Below are positions 1 to 9,251 of a stretch of DNA of 64,000 bases, one piece after another. The notes under the pieces were generated by a model that worked only from the letters and a program-made list of their open reading frames with translations, made no database searches and had not been told where the DNA came from. Made by a program: the position numbers and the translations under genes. The DNA comes from Hymenobacter actinosclerus. Its GTDB lineage: Bacteria; Bacteroidota; Bacteroidia; Cytophagales; Hymenobacteraceae. Location of the stretch: positions 124,001 through 188,000 of the forward strand of contig NZ_FOHS01000005.1 of assembly GCF_900111515.1 (NCBI RefSeq). Direction: 5' to 3'. Every line of letters starts with the position of its first letter. Position 1 is the stretch's first letter.

Positions 1-2976
1 TCGTTGAGGAATGTAAAAACCCTGACCCCGAAAGTAGGCTTCCACTGGCTCGACTTCTTCTGCCCGCTGCAGCAGTAATATTAGGGGGGCTGAGCTGTTA
101 CGCTGCAGAATTTCCTTGACCAGGATGGCTTGCAATAGCCAATAGCGGGAACGATAGATAGTTTCCGGATTGAACGGCGTAATTCCTAGTCGTCGTTGTA
201 GCGGCAGCTGAGCCAGGCCCAACCAAGTAACTTGCTGACGCGGAAACGAGCGTTCCGTTCCGCTGATCACGTGCACCTGCGCCGCCGTAAGGGATGTGAG
301 TAGCAGCTCCCAATCAAAGCTGCCCCAGATGCGAAACTGCCCGTACAAATGCTTTTCCAGCCATAAGTTGCTGTAGCCAGCGGGGACTACTGCGCCCAGC
401 TCGGCCGCCTGGTCTGGCCGGAGGGCTACAAAGCTTTGGCCACCTGAAAATTTGATCCAGGCAGGACGGGTGGCGGGGCTTTTTAATACATCGGCCGTGG
501 TGAGCTCACGCAATAGGAGCTTACGGCCCAGGGTGATCAGGTCCGGCTCCAGCACGAGTACTTCAACATCTGGTTGTCCTTGTAAGTAGGCTAATTGCAC
601 CAGTAGCTGCTCAGCACTCAAGCAGACCCGCGAGCCCGCCTGCCACGAAGGAGTCACCGGCAGCGGATGGCACTTGCCAAAGTCCACAATCTGCTGCAGG
701 CGTAGCCGGAACGCCGGAATCATATTGGCCGCAACTGGGGGAATGTGGGCTTGCTGGCAGTAGTGGAAGAAGCGTTCCGCAATGACCCGTTCGGCCGGAT
801 AGTCTACCAGCTGGTCCAGTAATGGTTGCGCTAGTAGCTCCCGATAGAGAGCGGGGGTGAATTCTGATGCCCAAAACCGCACGCCAGGTTCAGCCCGCAG
901 CTCGCCCCATAATTCGGTCGGTGTTAGCACTAGCGTAAGAGCGGCAGTGCTGTTCGCCAATTGCTGCTGGACAAGTAGTTGACGCGAGGAGGGCTGCGGC
1001 TGCGGCCGCAGGTAACCAGCCGCTTCGTCCCGCAAGTCAATTATGGTCACCCAGGGCTCTAGTGGTTGCGTCCGCAAACGGGTCAAAGTCGCGATTACTG
1101 CGGGGCCAAATAAAGGAGCCAAGTCCTCCCACTCAGCCGCAGGCAGTAAGATCACTCGCTTCACCTGGGTCAGGAAAAGTTTGAGCGCAATTTGCGCATC
1201 GGCCTGAGCCTGGTGGGCAGTGCGCAAGGCCAGCACCCGCCAATCCAAGCTTAAGGCCATCTCAACCGCGAGCGTATCCCACAAACAGGCTGCTGGCAAC
1301 TCCACGTCGTGCCCGGCCAATACCGGAGCGTCGAAATGAACGATATTGTGCCCTACCAGCAAGTGGGACTCGCCATCGCTCACTCGGCTGCGAAGCTGCT
1401 GCATTATCTCTTCTACCGCCGTATCTCCCTGGCCCACGTACCAAGACCCCGGTCGGCCCCAGGCAATTTCATTGATGACTTCGCGGTCGCTTTCCAAATC
1501 AATTCCCAGCGCGCAGAAAGCAGAAAGCAGCTGCTCATCCCGGCCCGCCCGCACCCTTTCCAGCAGTTGAGAGTCGCTAGCCAGCGTTAACCACTGGCTT
1601 ACGCCAACCAACTCCTCATCCGTCAAATTTGCTGCTACCTTGTCCTGCGCAGTCAACGGTAGGCTGCTGAACTGCTCTAGCGCCACTTGCCGCGGAAAAG
1701 CGTAGTACTGCTCGTCTTCCAGCCATAATTCTAGGTGCGTAGTTGCCGGAAGAGCTTCAAAGAGTTCTTGCTCAAAATGTTGAGCCGAATCTCCAATAAC
1801 AGTTCGGGAAATATCAAAGCGCTGCCGAATCGTGCCCGGATCGTTTGCACTGCCCGCCTGCTGGAGCCATAGAACCACCAACTCATCGTACACGGTGGGA
1901 TATAGATCCGCCAAATAGCTCTTAATCTTAGCTAGTTCAGCACTCAGCGCATCATGGCTATGCTGCGATAGGTAGGCGAGGCAAAGTGCGGGTAACGTAT
2001 GCTGCGTATTTCTCCACCACCCCGTGATAGACTCCGTGGCCGCTAACAAGTGGGCCATTGGGGTGACAACTGTTGGGTGAGCGTTCAGGGGAGAATAGCG
2101 ATAGAGCCATAATTGCCAGGCATAAAATGGTGTCGAAAGCCCAAGAATCGTTTGCACTGCCTCAGCAGAAAAGGCCGGTACAAATTGGGTGATTTTAGCT
2201 AGCTTTTGAGCCGCCGCATTCCATGTGGCAGTATCATTTATGGCTTCTGTCCGCCCTAACAGCTCTTGCGCAGTAGCGGCCCGTGCCTCCTCCGGTAGTA
2301 TGCTAAGCAAGGACAACAGCGTGCCCTCCTCAAAATGCCGTTGAGCCTGATGTGCCAAGGGCAAATTTTGGGTGAGCAAACAAGCCCAGACCACTTGCTG
2401 CGTACCTGGCTTGCGTTGGCTAGGGCCTTCGGCAAACAGGACCCAATCATTCACTTTTGGCAACGTTCCTAAGACGGAGAAATGCCAAAAAATCTCCTCG
2501 CGCGTCCCCGCTTTCTGAAGGAAACCGAAGCCCTTTTCTTCGACTACATCGATTATCTGACCTAAACGCAGCTCGTCATCGGCGGGCTGTTTTGGTAGTG
2601 CTCTCTTGGGTTTATTACCACGATTCTGAGTGGTCGTCGTTGGCCGCTGCCTTGGTAGGGATGTGGGTAGAGCTTCAGCTACAGTAGCCGTTGGAGTGGC
2701 ATCTGCTAGAATACGCGAATCTGACAACAACTCGAGGTTGATACTGCGCTTGCTAATTGAGGACTTGGATTCATCCTGCACAAACGCTACAAGCTCCTCC
2801 AGCGGGGCAACGCCCTTAGCTTGGGTGCGACCTAGCTCATAGTTTAATATTGTTAACCAATTATCAGGAGCTGTCTTTACGTATTTTAGTTGGACTTTAA
2901 TGTTATGCTTAGCTAAAATATCACTCAGCTGCTTGGGGTCGATTTTATAGTGTTGGTAGACTTTTGCAAGCTGCAT
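1..2976 (-). CDS. Cold-shock domain + DEDDh exonuclease + putative helicase, partial
   Basis: This gene is open from an ATG at 2974-2976 down to base 1, so 992 residues are visible and the C-terminus lies outside the window. Residues about 132-200 read as a cold-shock (OB-fold) domain, with KGFGFL and IFWHFSVL matching the two RNA-binding motifs. A DnaQ-like DEDDh exonuclease follows: IDLES (Asp493, Glu495), GHNIVHFD and HQAQADAQ supply the catalytic acids and the His. The visible C-terminal third is weakly DinG/SF2-like; I see no clean Walker A in it, so the helicase call is an inference. The N-terminal ~130 residues are unrecognised. The likely role is nucleic-acid degradation or unwinding within the defence island. 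It faces away from the DUF2075 gene across a 779-bp gap. Confidence 0.75.
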   Translation of the reverse strand, partial: MQLAKVYQHYKIDPKQLSDILAKHNIKVQLKYVKTAPDNWLTILNYELGRTQAKGVAPLEELVAFVQDESKSSISKRSINLELLSDSRILADATPTATVAEALPTSLPRQRPTTTTQNRGNKPKRALPKQPADDELRLGQIIDVVEEKGFGFLQKAGTREEIFWHFSVLGTLPKVNDWVLFAEGPSQRKPGTQQVVWACLLTQNLPLAHQAQRHFEEGTLLSLLSILPEEARAATAQELLGRTEAINDTATWNAAAQKLAKITQFVPAFSAEAVQTILGLSTPFYAWQLWLYRYSPLNAHPTVVTPMAHLLAATESITGWWRNTQHTLPALCLAYLSQHSHDALSAELAKIKSYLADLYPTVYDELVVLWLQQAGSANDPGTIRQRFDISRTVIGDSAQHFEQELFEALPATTHLELWLEDEQYYAFPRQVALEQFSSLPLTAQDKVAANLTDEELVGVSQWLTLASDSQLLERVRAGRDEQLLSAFCALGIDLESDREVINEIAWGRPGSWYVGQGDTAVEEIMQQLRSRVSDGESHLLVGHNIVHFDAPVLAGHDVELPAACLWDTLAVEMALSLDWRVLALRTAHQAQADAQIALKLFLTQVKRVILLPAAEWEDLAPLFGPAVIATLTRLRTQPLEPWVTIIDLRDEAAGYLRPQPQPSSRQLLVQQQLANSTAALTLVLTPTELWGELRAEPGVRFWASEFTPALYRELLAQPLLDQLVDYPAERVIAERFFHYCQQAHIPPVAANMIPAFRLRLQQIVDFGKCHPLPVTPSWQAGSRVCLSAEQLLVQLAYLQGQPDVEVLVLEPDLITLGRKLLLRELTTADVLKSPATRPAWIKFSGGQSFVALRPDQAAELGAVVPAGYSNLWLEKHLYGQFRIWGSFDWELLLTSLTAAQVHVISGTERSFPRQQVTWLGLAQLPLQRRLGITPFNPETIYRSRYWLLQAILVKEILQRNSSAPLILLLQRAEEVEPVEAYFRGQGFYIPQR

Positions 2977-3755
2977 ACAAAGATTGCTTGGGTAAAAATG
3001 AGCAAAACATTAAGGAAATCGAAGATAGAGTGTTTTTTAGCCCTTTCTTCCATAAGTACAGCAATGCGTGAAAGAGTAGGAGCTAAGTAGTTTGTAGACA
3101 TATTTCTAGATTATTCCCGGTTGAATAACTGAACTGGTGGCTGATACCCGGATAAAATGCACCAGCTACAGTGCCTAAGGATAATTATAATTCACAAACG
3201 GCCGATGAATGGGTGCAGGGCCGGCAAGTGGAAGTTGGTTAACCTGTAAGCCGTCATCAGCCAGGTGTGGAGTTATGCTCCGCGAAATCCTTGTTCACAA
3301 TCAGTTCTTTATTTATGAAAACAAGCCTGCGCCAGCGCATACTATGCAAGGGTTGAGGAGGAGCAGATCAAAAAACGAGCGTGCCTCTTTGGTGTGCAGC
3401 TTGCTAAGCATTGGCATAAGAGCAGTAGGAGGTCAAGCTTTGAATTCGGCAATTTGCTACGCCTGTTTGCCCTGGCCTCGATGTCCGCTCCCTGATTATG
3501 TCTGCCTCACAATCCTGAGTGTGTATCGGTCAACGCCAGGGCACTCGTCCGGGCTCGCACGGGGCATAAATTAACTGAGGCACGGCTTGGTAAAGGCCCC
3601 TCCATTCCGGGCGTGTTTTTCAGTATCTGGTTTATCTTCGGGCCGGCCATCGACGGTAATTCTTTTGCGGCTCTGCTGTCTTGCCATTTCATGAATCTAT
3701 TCGTTCAGGCGATTTAGATTAAAAACCTAAAATACAGTTACTTATATCTTTTTCA
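2977..3755. other. Intergenic gap between divergent genes
   Basis: No gene is supported here. A 121-codon plus-strand frame at 3209-3574 and a short minus-strand frame at 3507-3692 show no recognisable domain or start context. The stretch before 3756 is AT-rich and probably holds the promoter of the downstream gene. The middle part may be a decayed gene, but nothing is identifiable. Confidence 0.5.
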
Positions 3756-4982
3756 ATGATTGTTTACCAGAAAACCAAGTCCCAATTCCTTGACGATGTC
3801 CTATCCAACTCTATTGAAGAAATCATCCAGGTCCTGGTCCTAAAAAAGCTAGGCCGCAAAACCGGCCAGTCTGAAATCAACTCCTGGCGCAACTCCATGC
3901 TCTACATGGACAAGGTGCTCAGCGACGCCCAGATTCCTGATGACAGCGGCGTGAGCATCGAGTACCAGCTGCCCCACGCCGGCATGCGCATTGACTTCGT
4001 GCTCACGGGCCAGGATGAGCAGGGCATCGACAAAGCCATCATCATTGAGCTAAAGCAGTGGTCCGAGTCCACCGCCACCGACAAAGACGGCGTGGTGGCC
4101 ACCTACCTGGGCAAAGGAATCCAGGAAGTAAACCACCCGTCCTACCAGTCCTGGTCCTACGCCGCCTACCTAGAAGGCTTCAACGAAACCGTGTACACGG
4201 ACGGCATCCAGCTGCTGCCCTGCGCCTACCTGCACAACCACCCCGACAACGGCGTGCTCACCAGTGGACACTATGCTGATTACGTAGCTAAGGCCCCGCT
4301 CTTTCTCAAGAGTGATGCCCTGAAGCTGCGCGAGTTTATCCGTCAGCACGTCAAGCACGGCGACAAGACGGGCATCATGTACCGCATCGAGGGCGGGCGC
4401 ATCCGTCCCTCCAAGCAGTTGGCCGACTCCCTCGTCTCCATGATGAAGGGCAAGCAGGAGTTTATTCTGCTCGACGAGCAGAAGGTGGTTTACGAAACGG
4501 CCCGCAAGCTGGCGGCCAAATCCGCCGACGCGAAGAAGCACGTGCTCATCGTCCACGGTGGCCCCGGCACCGGCAAAACAGTAGTGGCCATTAACCTACT
4601 GGTTAATCTCACCAAACAGGGCCTGGTAGCCAAGTACGTGAGCAAGAACGCCGCTCCGCGGGCCGTGTATAAAAGTAAGCTCACGGGCTCCATGCGCGGA
4701 ACTCACATTGACTCGCTCTTCGTCGGCTCCGGCGTGTTCACCGAGACGCCCGAGAACACCTTCGACGCGCTCATCGTCGATGAGGCCCACCGCCTCAACG
4801 AAAAGTCCGGCTTGTTTAGCAACTTGGGCGTCAGCCAGCCCCTGGAAGTTATCCGCGCCGCCCGCTTCAGCGTGTTCTTTCTAGACGAAGATCAGCGCAT
4901 CGCCGTGCAGGACGTGGGCAGTGAGGAAGAAATCCGTAAGTGGGCCGGGCAGCAGGGGGCCGAGGTGCACGTGCTTAGTTGA
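3756..4982 (+). CDS. DUF2075 (Schlafen-like) DNA/RNA helicase, C-terminally truncated
   Basis: This is a P-loop NTPase of the DUF2075 family (SF1-like helicase related to Schlafen group 3). Walker A is GGPGTGKT at residues 268-275 and Walker B is LIVDEAHR near 340. The N-terminal half carries a restriction-endonuclease-like stretch (RIDFVLTG ... IIIELKQW), consistent with a PD-(D/E)XK-type fold. Family members are usually 600 residues or more; this one stops at 408, just after AEVHVL, where the family normally continues into helicase domain 2. The stop falls where the downstream MazG-like frame begins, which points to a deletion joining two genes. ATPase activity without domain 2 is doubtful, so this may be a pseudogene. 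It heads a plus-strand series with MazG, McrB and McrC. Confidence 0.8.
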   Translation: MIVYQKTKSQFLDDVLSNSIEEIIQVLVLKKLGRKTGQSEINSWRNSMLYMDKVLSDAQIPDDSGVSIEYQLPHAGMRIDFVLTGQDEQGIDKAIIIELKQWSESTATDKDGVVATYLGKGIQEVNHPSYQSWSYAAYLEGFNETVYTDGIQLLPCAYLHNHPDNGVLTSGHYADYVAKAPLFLKSDALKLREFIRQHVKHGDKTGIMYRIEGGRIRPSKQLADSLVSMMKGKQEFILLDEQKVVYETARKLAAKSADAKKHVLIVHGGPGTGKTVVAINLLVNLTKQGLVAKYVSKNAAPRAVYKSKLTGSMRGTHIDSLFVGSGVFTETPENTFDALIVDEAHRLNEKSGLFSNLGVSQPLEVIRAARFSVFFLDEDQRIAVQDVGSEEEIRKWAGQQGAEVHVLS

Positions 4983-5298
4983 AGAGTTGCTCCAGCAGCT
5001 TCGCCAGTTTCGTGACGAGCGGGACTGGGCCCAGTTCCACAACTCCAAGGATCTGGCTCTGGCTCTGAGTATTGAGGCCTCCGAGCTCAACGAAGTCTTC
5101 CTGTGGAAAAAGGCCGAGGACGCTGACCCCGTCCGGGTCCGCGAGGAGCTGGCCGACGTGCTGCTCTACGCCTTCCAGCTGGCTGACAAGTACGGCTGGG
5201 ACATCCCCCAGCTTATGCAGGAGAAGATAGATCGAAACGCAGAGAAGTATCCTGCCGATAAAGCGCGTAGCAGCTCGGCTAAATACGATAAGCTCTAA
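4921..5298 (+). CDS. MazG-like nucleotide pyrophosphohydrolase, start lost
   Basis: From about 4981 the frame reads as a small MazG/RS21-C6-type pyrophosphohydrolase, which hydrolyses (d)NTPs to monophosphates. Family motifs are the helix with SIEASELNE, then the acidic EELADVLLYA that binds Mg2+. Homologues normally begin with Met a couple of residues before EELLQQL; here that start is missing. The nearest in-frame candidates are GTG 4921, which would add unrelated residues from the overlapping DUF2075 reading, and TTG 4987. The DUF2075 stop lies at 4980-4982, so translation might be coupled. In Bacteroidota this gene commonly follows a DUF2075 helicase, so the deletion probably removed the helicase C-terminus and the MazG start together. 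Confidence 0.7.
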   Translation: MRKKSVSGPGSRGPRCTCLVEELLQQLRQFRDERDWAQFHNSKDLALALSIEASELNEVFLWKKAEDADPVRVREELADVLLYAFQLADKYGWDIPQLMQEKIDRNAEKYPADKARSSSAKYDKL

Positions 5299-5339
5299 TA
5301 GAGTAGTGTAGCTTGCTATCCTAAGATTCGGTAATCAAT

Positions 5340-7136
5340 ATGACCAACTTGTTGGAGCTACATGGGCGTCCCATCTATAAGGTATCCATGGGACGCTTCA
5401 ATAAAAACGCAGCTGGGCGGCAGCTGTTAGACGCTTTTCGGGAAAAAGGATGGCTCGTAGTCAACAAGCACTGTCCGGATAACCAGGGGCAGCTGTTCAT
5501 GACGGGCATCCAGAATGGGGATTACGTCTATTCCTGCGCCGGTTCCGTGCAGTTATGGGGGATATACCGCGTCGAGCAGGACTGGGCCGATTTGCCGGTT
5601 GAGCTAGCGGACTTGATTACGGATTCCAAAAATTGGATTTACCGTCAAGCAAAGATCATCGCCGTTCCTGTCCGGGAGGATCTGCAAGGCCTCAATAAAC
5701 ATTTAAGTTGGTGGGCCCCGAGTGGCTACCGCACAGTGGCTTTAGTGAATAATCTAACTAAAGCTAACGTGGACTTATTTGAACCCTACTTTGCGCTGCA
5801 ACTCGTGCCCGGCACCCGTACAAAACCAATTATTCAACCTATGATTAGCGCCCGATTCCCTAATCCAAACATCATCTTGTACGGCCCGCCGGGTACTGGA
5901 AAGACTCGGTCTACTCTCGAGTTAGCCTACGAAATCCTGACTGGCAAACAGGATTACAGCTACGCTGATGCTCAAAAGCTATTCCAGGAGGAGTTAGGTA
6001 ATCGGCTGGAGTTTGTCACGTTCCATCAGAGCTTCACTTACGAGGACTTCGTTCAAGGTTTTCGACCGAAGGTGATCAAAGGGCAGATGGTGTTTGAGAA
6101 GTCTGACGGGGTTTTTTACCGCATAGCCCAGCGTGCTCGCCAAGAAATGATTTCTGGGCATAGCAAGGCCAAATCTTCTAAAGTTGAGGCCCAAGAGCTC
6201 ATATTCACTCCAGATCAACCACTATTAACACCTTTTGAACAGGCACTCCATCAGTTAGTTAAAGGGCCAAAAGATTCCAATGGGTATGTCTTTGTATCAA
6301 GAGAAAATGCCAAATTTCCAGTCACGGTAGACTTTGTGTCACGAACCGTAAGTTTTCGTCGAGGACTCAAGCAGAAAGCAAAACAAGATAAAAACGTAAG
6401 CTTTACAACACTTAATCGCTGGTACAATGATCAATCAAATGTACCCAATCCTAATGGCACTCAGTTATATTACCAGTACATAGCAAAGCGCTTACGAGAG
6501 TTATCAAAACAGCCGGATAACACTTCGCCCGCCACAACTATCTCTGATTTTGAGCAGAGCGAAAGCGAGCAACAAAATACCATCCAGAACTACGTCCTGA
6601 TCATTGATGAAATCAACCGGGCGAACATTGCGCGGGTTTTTGGCGAGCTGATCACCCTACTAGAAAAGGACAAGCGCCTGGGGGGCTCTAATACGCTGCC
6701 TGTCACCCTGCCTTCAGGAGAACAGGGCTTCACGGTACCGGCTAACCTGTACCTGATTGGCACCATGAATACGGCCGATCGGAGCCTGGCCCTGCTCGAC
6801 ATTGCCTTGCGACGGCGCTTTGAGTTTCGGCCACTATATCCGCGTTACGATGTGTTCGGCAAGATGAAGGATGACCGGAAGGACACTTTACAAAAGCTCA
6901 ACGCCGAAATTGTCCGTCAGAAGTCTCGGGACTTCCAAATCGGCCACGCCTACTTTCTCGACCCCGAAGAAAGTCTGGAATCCATCTTCAATGGCAAGGT
7001 CATTCCGCTCCTTTACGAGTACTTCCTCAATGACGAGCCCAAAGTACAGGCCCTGCTTCGGACGGCGGGCGTCACCACCCACGTTGACCAGAGTGTAGGT
7101 CTGCGCTATGGTCCTGCGGGCCCAGCCACTCGCTGA
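5340..7136 (+). CDS. mcrB: McrB-type AAA+ GTPase (restriction motor)
   Basis: This is the motor subunit of a type IV, modification-dependent restriction system. Walker A GPPGTGKT is at residues 182-189, Walker B LIIDEINR near 420, and the McrB signature MNTADRS near 475. Residues 1-165 form an N-terminal module that looks like an EVE/PUA-type base-recognition domain (GDYVYSC...WGIYRV), which would read the modified base; that assignment is by resemblance only. Between Walker A and B there is an insert of about 110 residues (roughly 285-400) not typical of E. coli McrB. McrC follows 26 bp downstream on the same strand, so the two form an operon. ATG 5340 is the first start in the frame. Confidence 0.9.
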   Translation: MTNLLELHGRPIYKVSMGRFNKNAAGRQLLDAFREKGWLVVNKHCPDNQGQLFMTGIQNGDYVYSCAGSVQLWGIYRVEQDWADLPVELADLITDSKNWIYRQAKIIAVPVREDLQGLNKHLSWWAPSGYRTVALVNNLTKANVDLFEPYFALQLVPGTRTKPIIQPMISARFPNPNIILYGPPGTGKTRSTLELAYEILTGKQDYSYADAQKLFQEELGNRLEFVTFHQSFTYEDFVQGFRPKVIKGQMVFEKSDGVFYRIAQRARQEMISGHSKAKSSKVEAQELIFTPDQPLLTPFEQALHQLVKGPKDSNGYVFVSRENAKFPVTVDFVSRTVSFRRGLKQKAKQDKNVSFTTLNRWYNDQSNVPNPNGTQLYYQYIAKRLRELSKQPDNTSPATTISDFEQSESEQQNTIQNYVLIIDEINRANIARVFGELITLLEKDKRLGGSNTLPVTLPSGEQGFTVPANLYLIGTMNTADRSLALLDIALRRRFEFRPLYPRYDVFGKMKDDRKDTLQKLNAEIVRQKSRDFQIGHAYFLDPEESLESIFNGKVIPLLYEYFLNDEPKVQALLRTAGVTTHVDQSVGLRYGPAGPATR

Positions 7137-7162
7137 GTAGTTGACTAGCCGCTGATTAGTCG

Positions 7163-8602
7163 ATGGATCACTACCTCTATGAATACCGAAATCACTTGCC
7201 CCTGGCTGAACTGCCGCCAGGGCTAGAGGCATACCTGCAGACTATCTGGGAACGGCGCCCTCGCACTGCGGGCCTGTTTGGGGTGGATAGCTCCAGGAGC
7301 ACCCGGCAGCGCTATCTCGAATTTTCGGTTGACGCGCAGGGCCACCGTACTGTTCGGGCCCGCAATTATGTCGGTCTTATCCAGTACCAGGGCCATCGTC
7401 TTCACCTACTGCCCAAGGTGTTCTATGAGAGTAACAGCTATCCTGCGGCCGGCAGCCTAGAGGCTATTCATGCACATCTCTACTGGTGGCTAAGCTATTC
7501 GGTGCGCTTGCAGTTTCCCCGCTCGCTGGCCAGCTTTTCCCAGGTATCGGCGGATTGGCTGGAGCTATTGGTCTTGTTGTTTGCTCAGTACACGCACGAG
7601 CTACTCAGCCGCAGCCAGTACCAGTACTACCAGCAGGTAGAACAGGAGCTAAATACGCTGCGAGGGCGGCTCAATTTTATTGACTATGTGCGTAACCGCT
7701 CGGTTGGGCGTCAGCACGTGCTGCCCTGCACGTTCGATTCCTTTCAGCCCGATAATCAGTTCAACCGCATCCTCAAAGACGTAGTCAGCCGCCTGCGGCT
7801 TTTTACTCGTCATAGTCCAAGCCGGCAGCTGCTCGAAGACATTAGCTTTCTGCTTGCCGAGGTAAGCGATCAGCCCGCCAGCCTGGCTGACTGCGATCAG
7901 GTGCAGTTACCGCCTTTATTTGCTGACTTCAACTTGGTGCTGACTTACTGTCGATTTTTTCTGGCCAGCCACAGCCCCTTAGCTAGCACTGACGCCAAAG
8001 AGCAAGTATTTGCGCTGCTGCTGCCCACTGAGAAAGTGTTCGAAGACTTTATCGGTGGTTTTCTGCAGCAGCACTTTCAGTCCAGTTTTCAAATCACTGC
8101 GCAGGCCAGCGATCTGTACTTAGCCCGCCAAATGCAAGCTACCGCGAACAGTAAGCCTGCGCTGCGTTTCAAGCTGCAGCATGATATTCTGCTGCGACCG
8201 TGGGGTAAGGGTAGCTTGACATTAGGTGGGCCAATCGTGATTGACTGCAAATACAAAACCTGGAAACTGGTTGAGGGAGCGCTTGATCAGAAAGGGATTT
8301 CGCAGGCGGATATGTACCAGTTGGTGTCTTACGCCATCCGGCGGGGCAGCAAGCAGAATTACTTGTTCTACCCCGATTCCCTGTCCGATCCAGCCACTGA
8401 TGCGACTACCAACCACTTAGAATTCGAAGTGACGGACAGCCTAGCAAATACCTCGCTCTCCATTACGGCCCTACGACTTCCAGTGGTAGCACCCAGCACC
8501 TTTCTATCTCCCGGCAATGCGGCAGCTGACTTTATGGAATTGGAGCGGGAGCTTATCAGTCGACTCGAACAAATGTTGAAAGTTGTGCCTGCGGGCAGCT
8601 GA
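7163..8602 (+). CDS. mcrC: McrC-type endonuclease subunit
   Basis: This is the nuclease partner of the McrB GTPase just upstream. The C-terminal PD-(D/E)XK core is visible as LQHDILL followed about 20 residues later by VIDCKYKTW (catalytic Asp and Lys in the D-x-K motif). The N-terminal part carries the McrC fold, including the LLPKVFYE segment near residue 85. The length of 479 residues is somewhat longer than E. coli McrC. It ends 23 bp before the convergent stop of the PD-(D/E)XK-like gene at 8626. Together the pair should cut DNA with modified cytosine or a related mark; the mark itself cannot be read from sequence. Confidence 0.88.
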   Translation: MDHYLYEYRNHLPLAELPPGLEAYLQTIWERRPRTAGLFGVDSSRSTRQRYLEFSVDAQGHRTVRARNYVGLIQYQGHRLHLLPKVFYESNSYPAAGSLEAIHAHLYWWLSYSVRLQFPRSLASFSQVSADWLELLVLLFAQYTHELLSRSQYQYYQQVEQELNTLRGRLNFIDYVRNRSVGRQHVLPCTFDSFQPDNQFNRILKDVVSRLRLFTRHSPSRQLLEDISFLLAEVSDQPASLADCDQVQLPPLFADFNLVLTYCRFFLASHSPLASTDAKEQVFALLLPTEKVFEDFIGGFLQQHFQSSFQITAQASDLYLARQMQATANSKPALRFKLQHDILLRPWGKGSLTLGGPIVIDCKYKTWKLVEGALDQKGISQADMYQLVSYAIRRGSKQNYLFYPDSLSDPATDATTNHLEFEVTDSLANTSLSITALRLPVVAPSTFLSPGNAAADFMELERELISRLEQMLKVVPAGS

Positions 8603-8625
8603 TACCAAGCCTTACGCAGCTTGTG

Positions 8626-9159
8626 CTACAGGAGCGAATTCAACATCAGACTTTCTCTTTCATCTTGGCTATCATAGACTTTACCGTATCGACCAATCAA
8701 CCCCTTCGTCGTTAACATCCGCCGGCTGGTTATCGGCTGATCATGCGCGAGCTGTTCTTGGCCATTGCTGCGCAGCTCATCTAGTGTGAGCCACCCCAAC
8801 CGGTGCACCTGGTAGGCCACATTCAACTCAATGAGGATAAACTCATCCCAGCCATCTTTCAACCGGGTAGTGCTACCGCTCTTATTTTCCGCGGTAATGA
8901 GCTTAACCGATACTGCTCTTGGCTGCCCACCCGGCATTGTAGCCAGCAGGTCCGTTACGGCATGATTTAACGCAGCGTGCTTGACCACTTGCCGCCCCTG
9001 GAGTTGAAGAAACTGCGCGGCGATCATCTCTCCGATTCGCCCTACGATACTGTCATTGCCCGCCAGCTCAGGATACTGCGCCGCTTGGACAAGGAACTGC
9101 GCCCGCGTCTGCAGGTAAGAATGCGCAAGTCCTTTTAGAATGGTGTAATCCGTGGCCAT
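8626..9159 (-). CDS. PD-(D/E)XK nuclease-like protein
   Basis: This 177-residue protein has a layout that fits a small restriction-endonuclease fold: an N-terminal helix with GRIGEMIAAQFL (Glu44), then AVTDLLA (Asp70) and AVSVKLITA (Lys86). This is the E...D...xVK pattern seen in many PD-(D/E)XK enzymes, although the usual acidic residue two before Lys is Ser here. I do not recognise a named family. It is the last gene of a minus-strand run (Nudix, PLD-helicase, small protein, HNH, this gene), 92 bp after the HNH gene. A role in DNA restriction is inferred from fold and neighbours. Confidence 0.6.
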   Translation of the reverse strand: MATDYTILKGLAHSYLQTRAQFLVQAAQYPELAGNDSIVGRIGEMIAAQFLQLQGRQVVKHAALNHAVTDLLATMPGGQPRAVSVKLITAENKSGSTTRLKDGWDEFILIELNVAYQVHRLGWLTLDELRSNGQEQLAHDQPITSRRMLTTKGLIGRYGKVYDSQDERESLMLNSLL

Positions 9160-9251
9160 GAAGTCGTGCTTTAATTGCTTCTCGTTGAGGATGTTTTTAC
9201 TGCAGCTTGCAGCTCAACAGCCAGGAGTCAAATTAGTGAAGCTCAGTCTGC

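Noticed and set aside
3209-3574. 121-codon frame in the gap before the DUF2075 gene
   Set aside because: No recognisable domain, no start context and composition like non-coding DNA.
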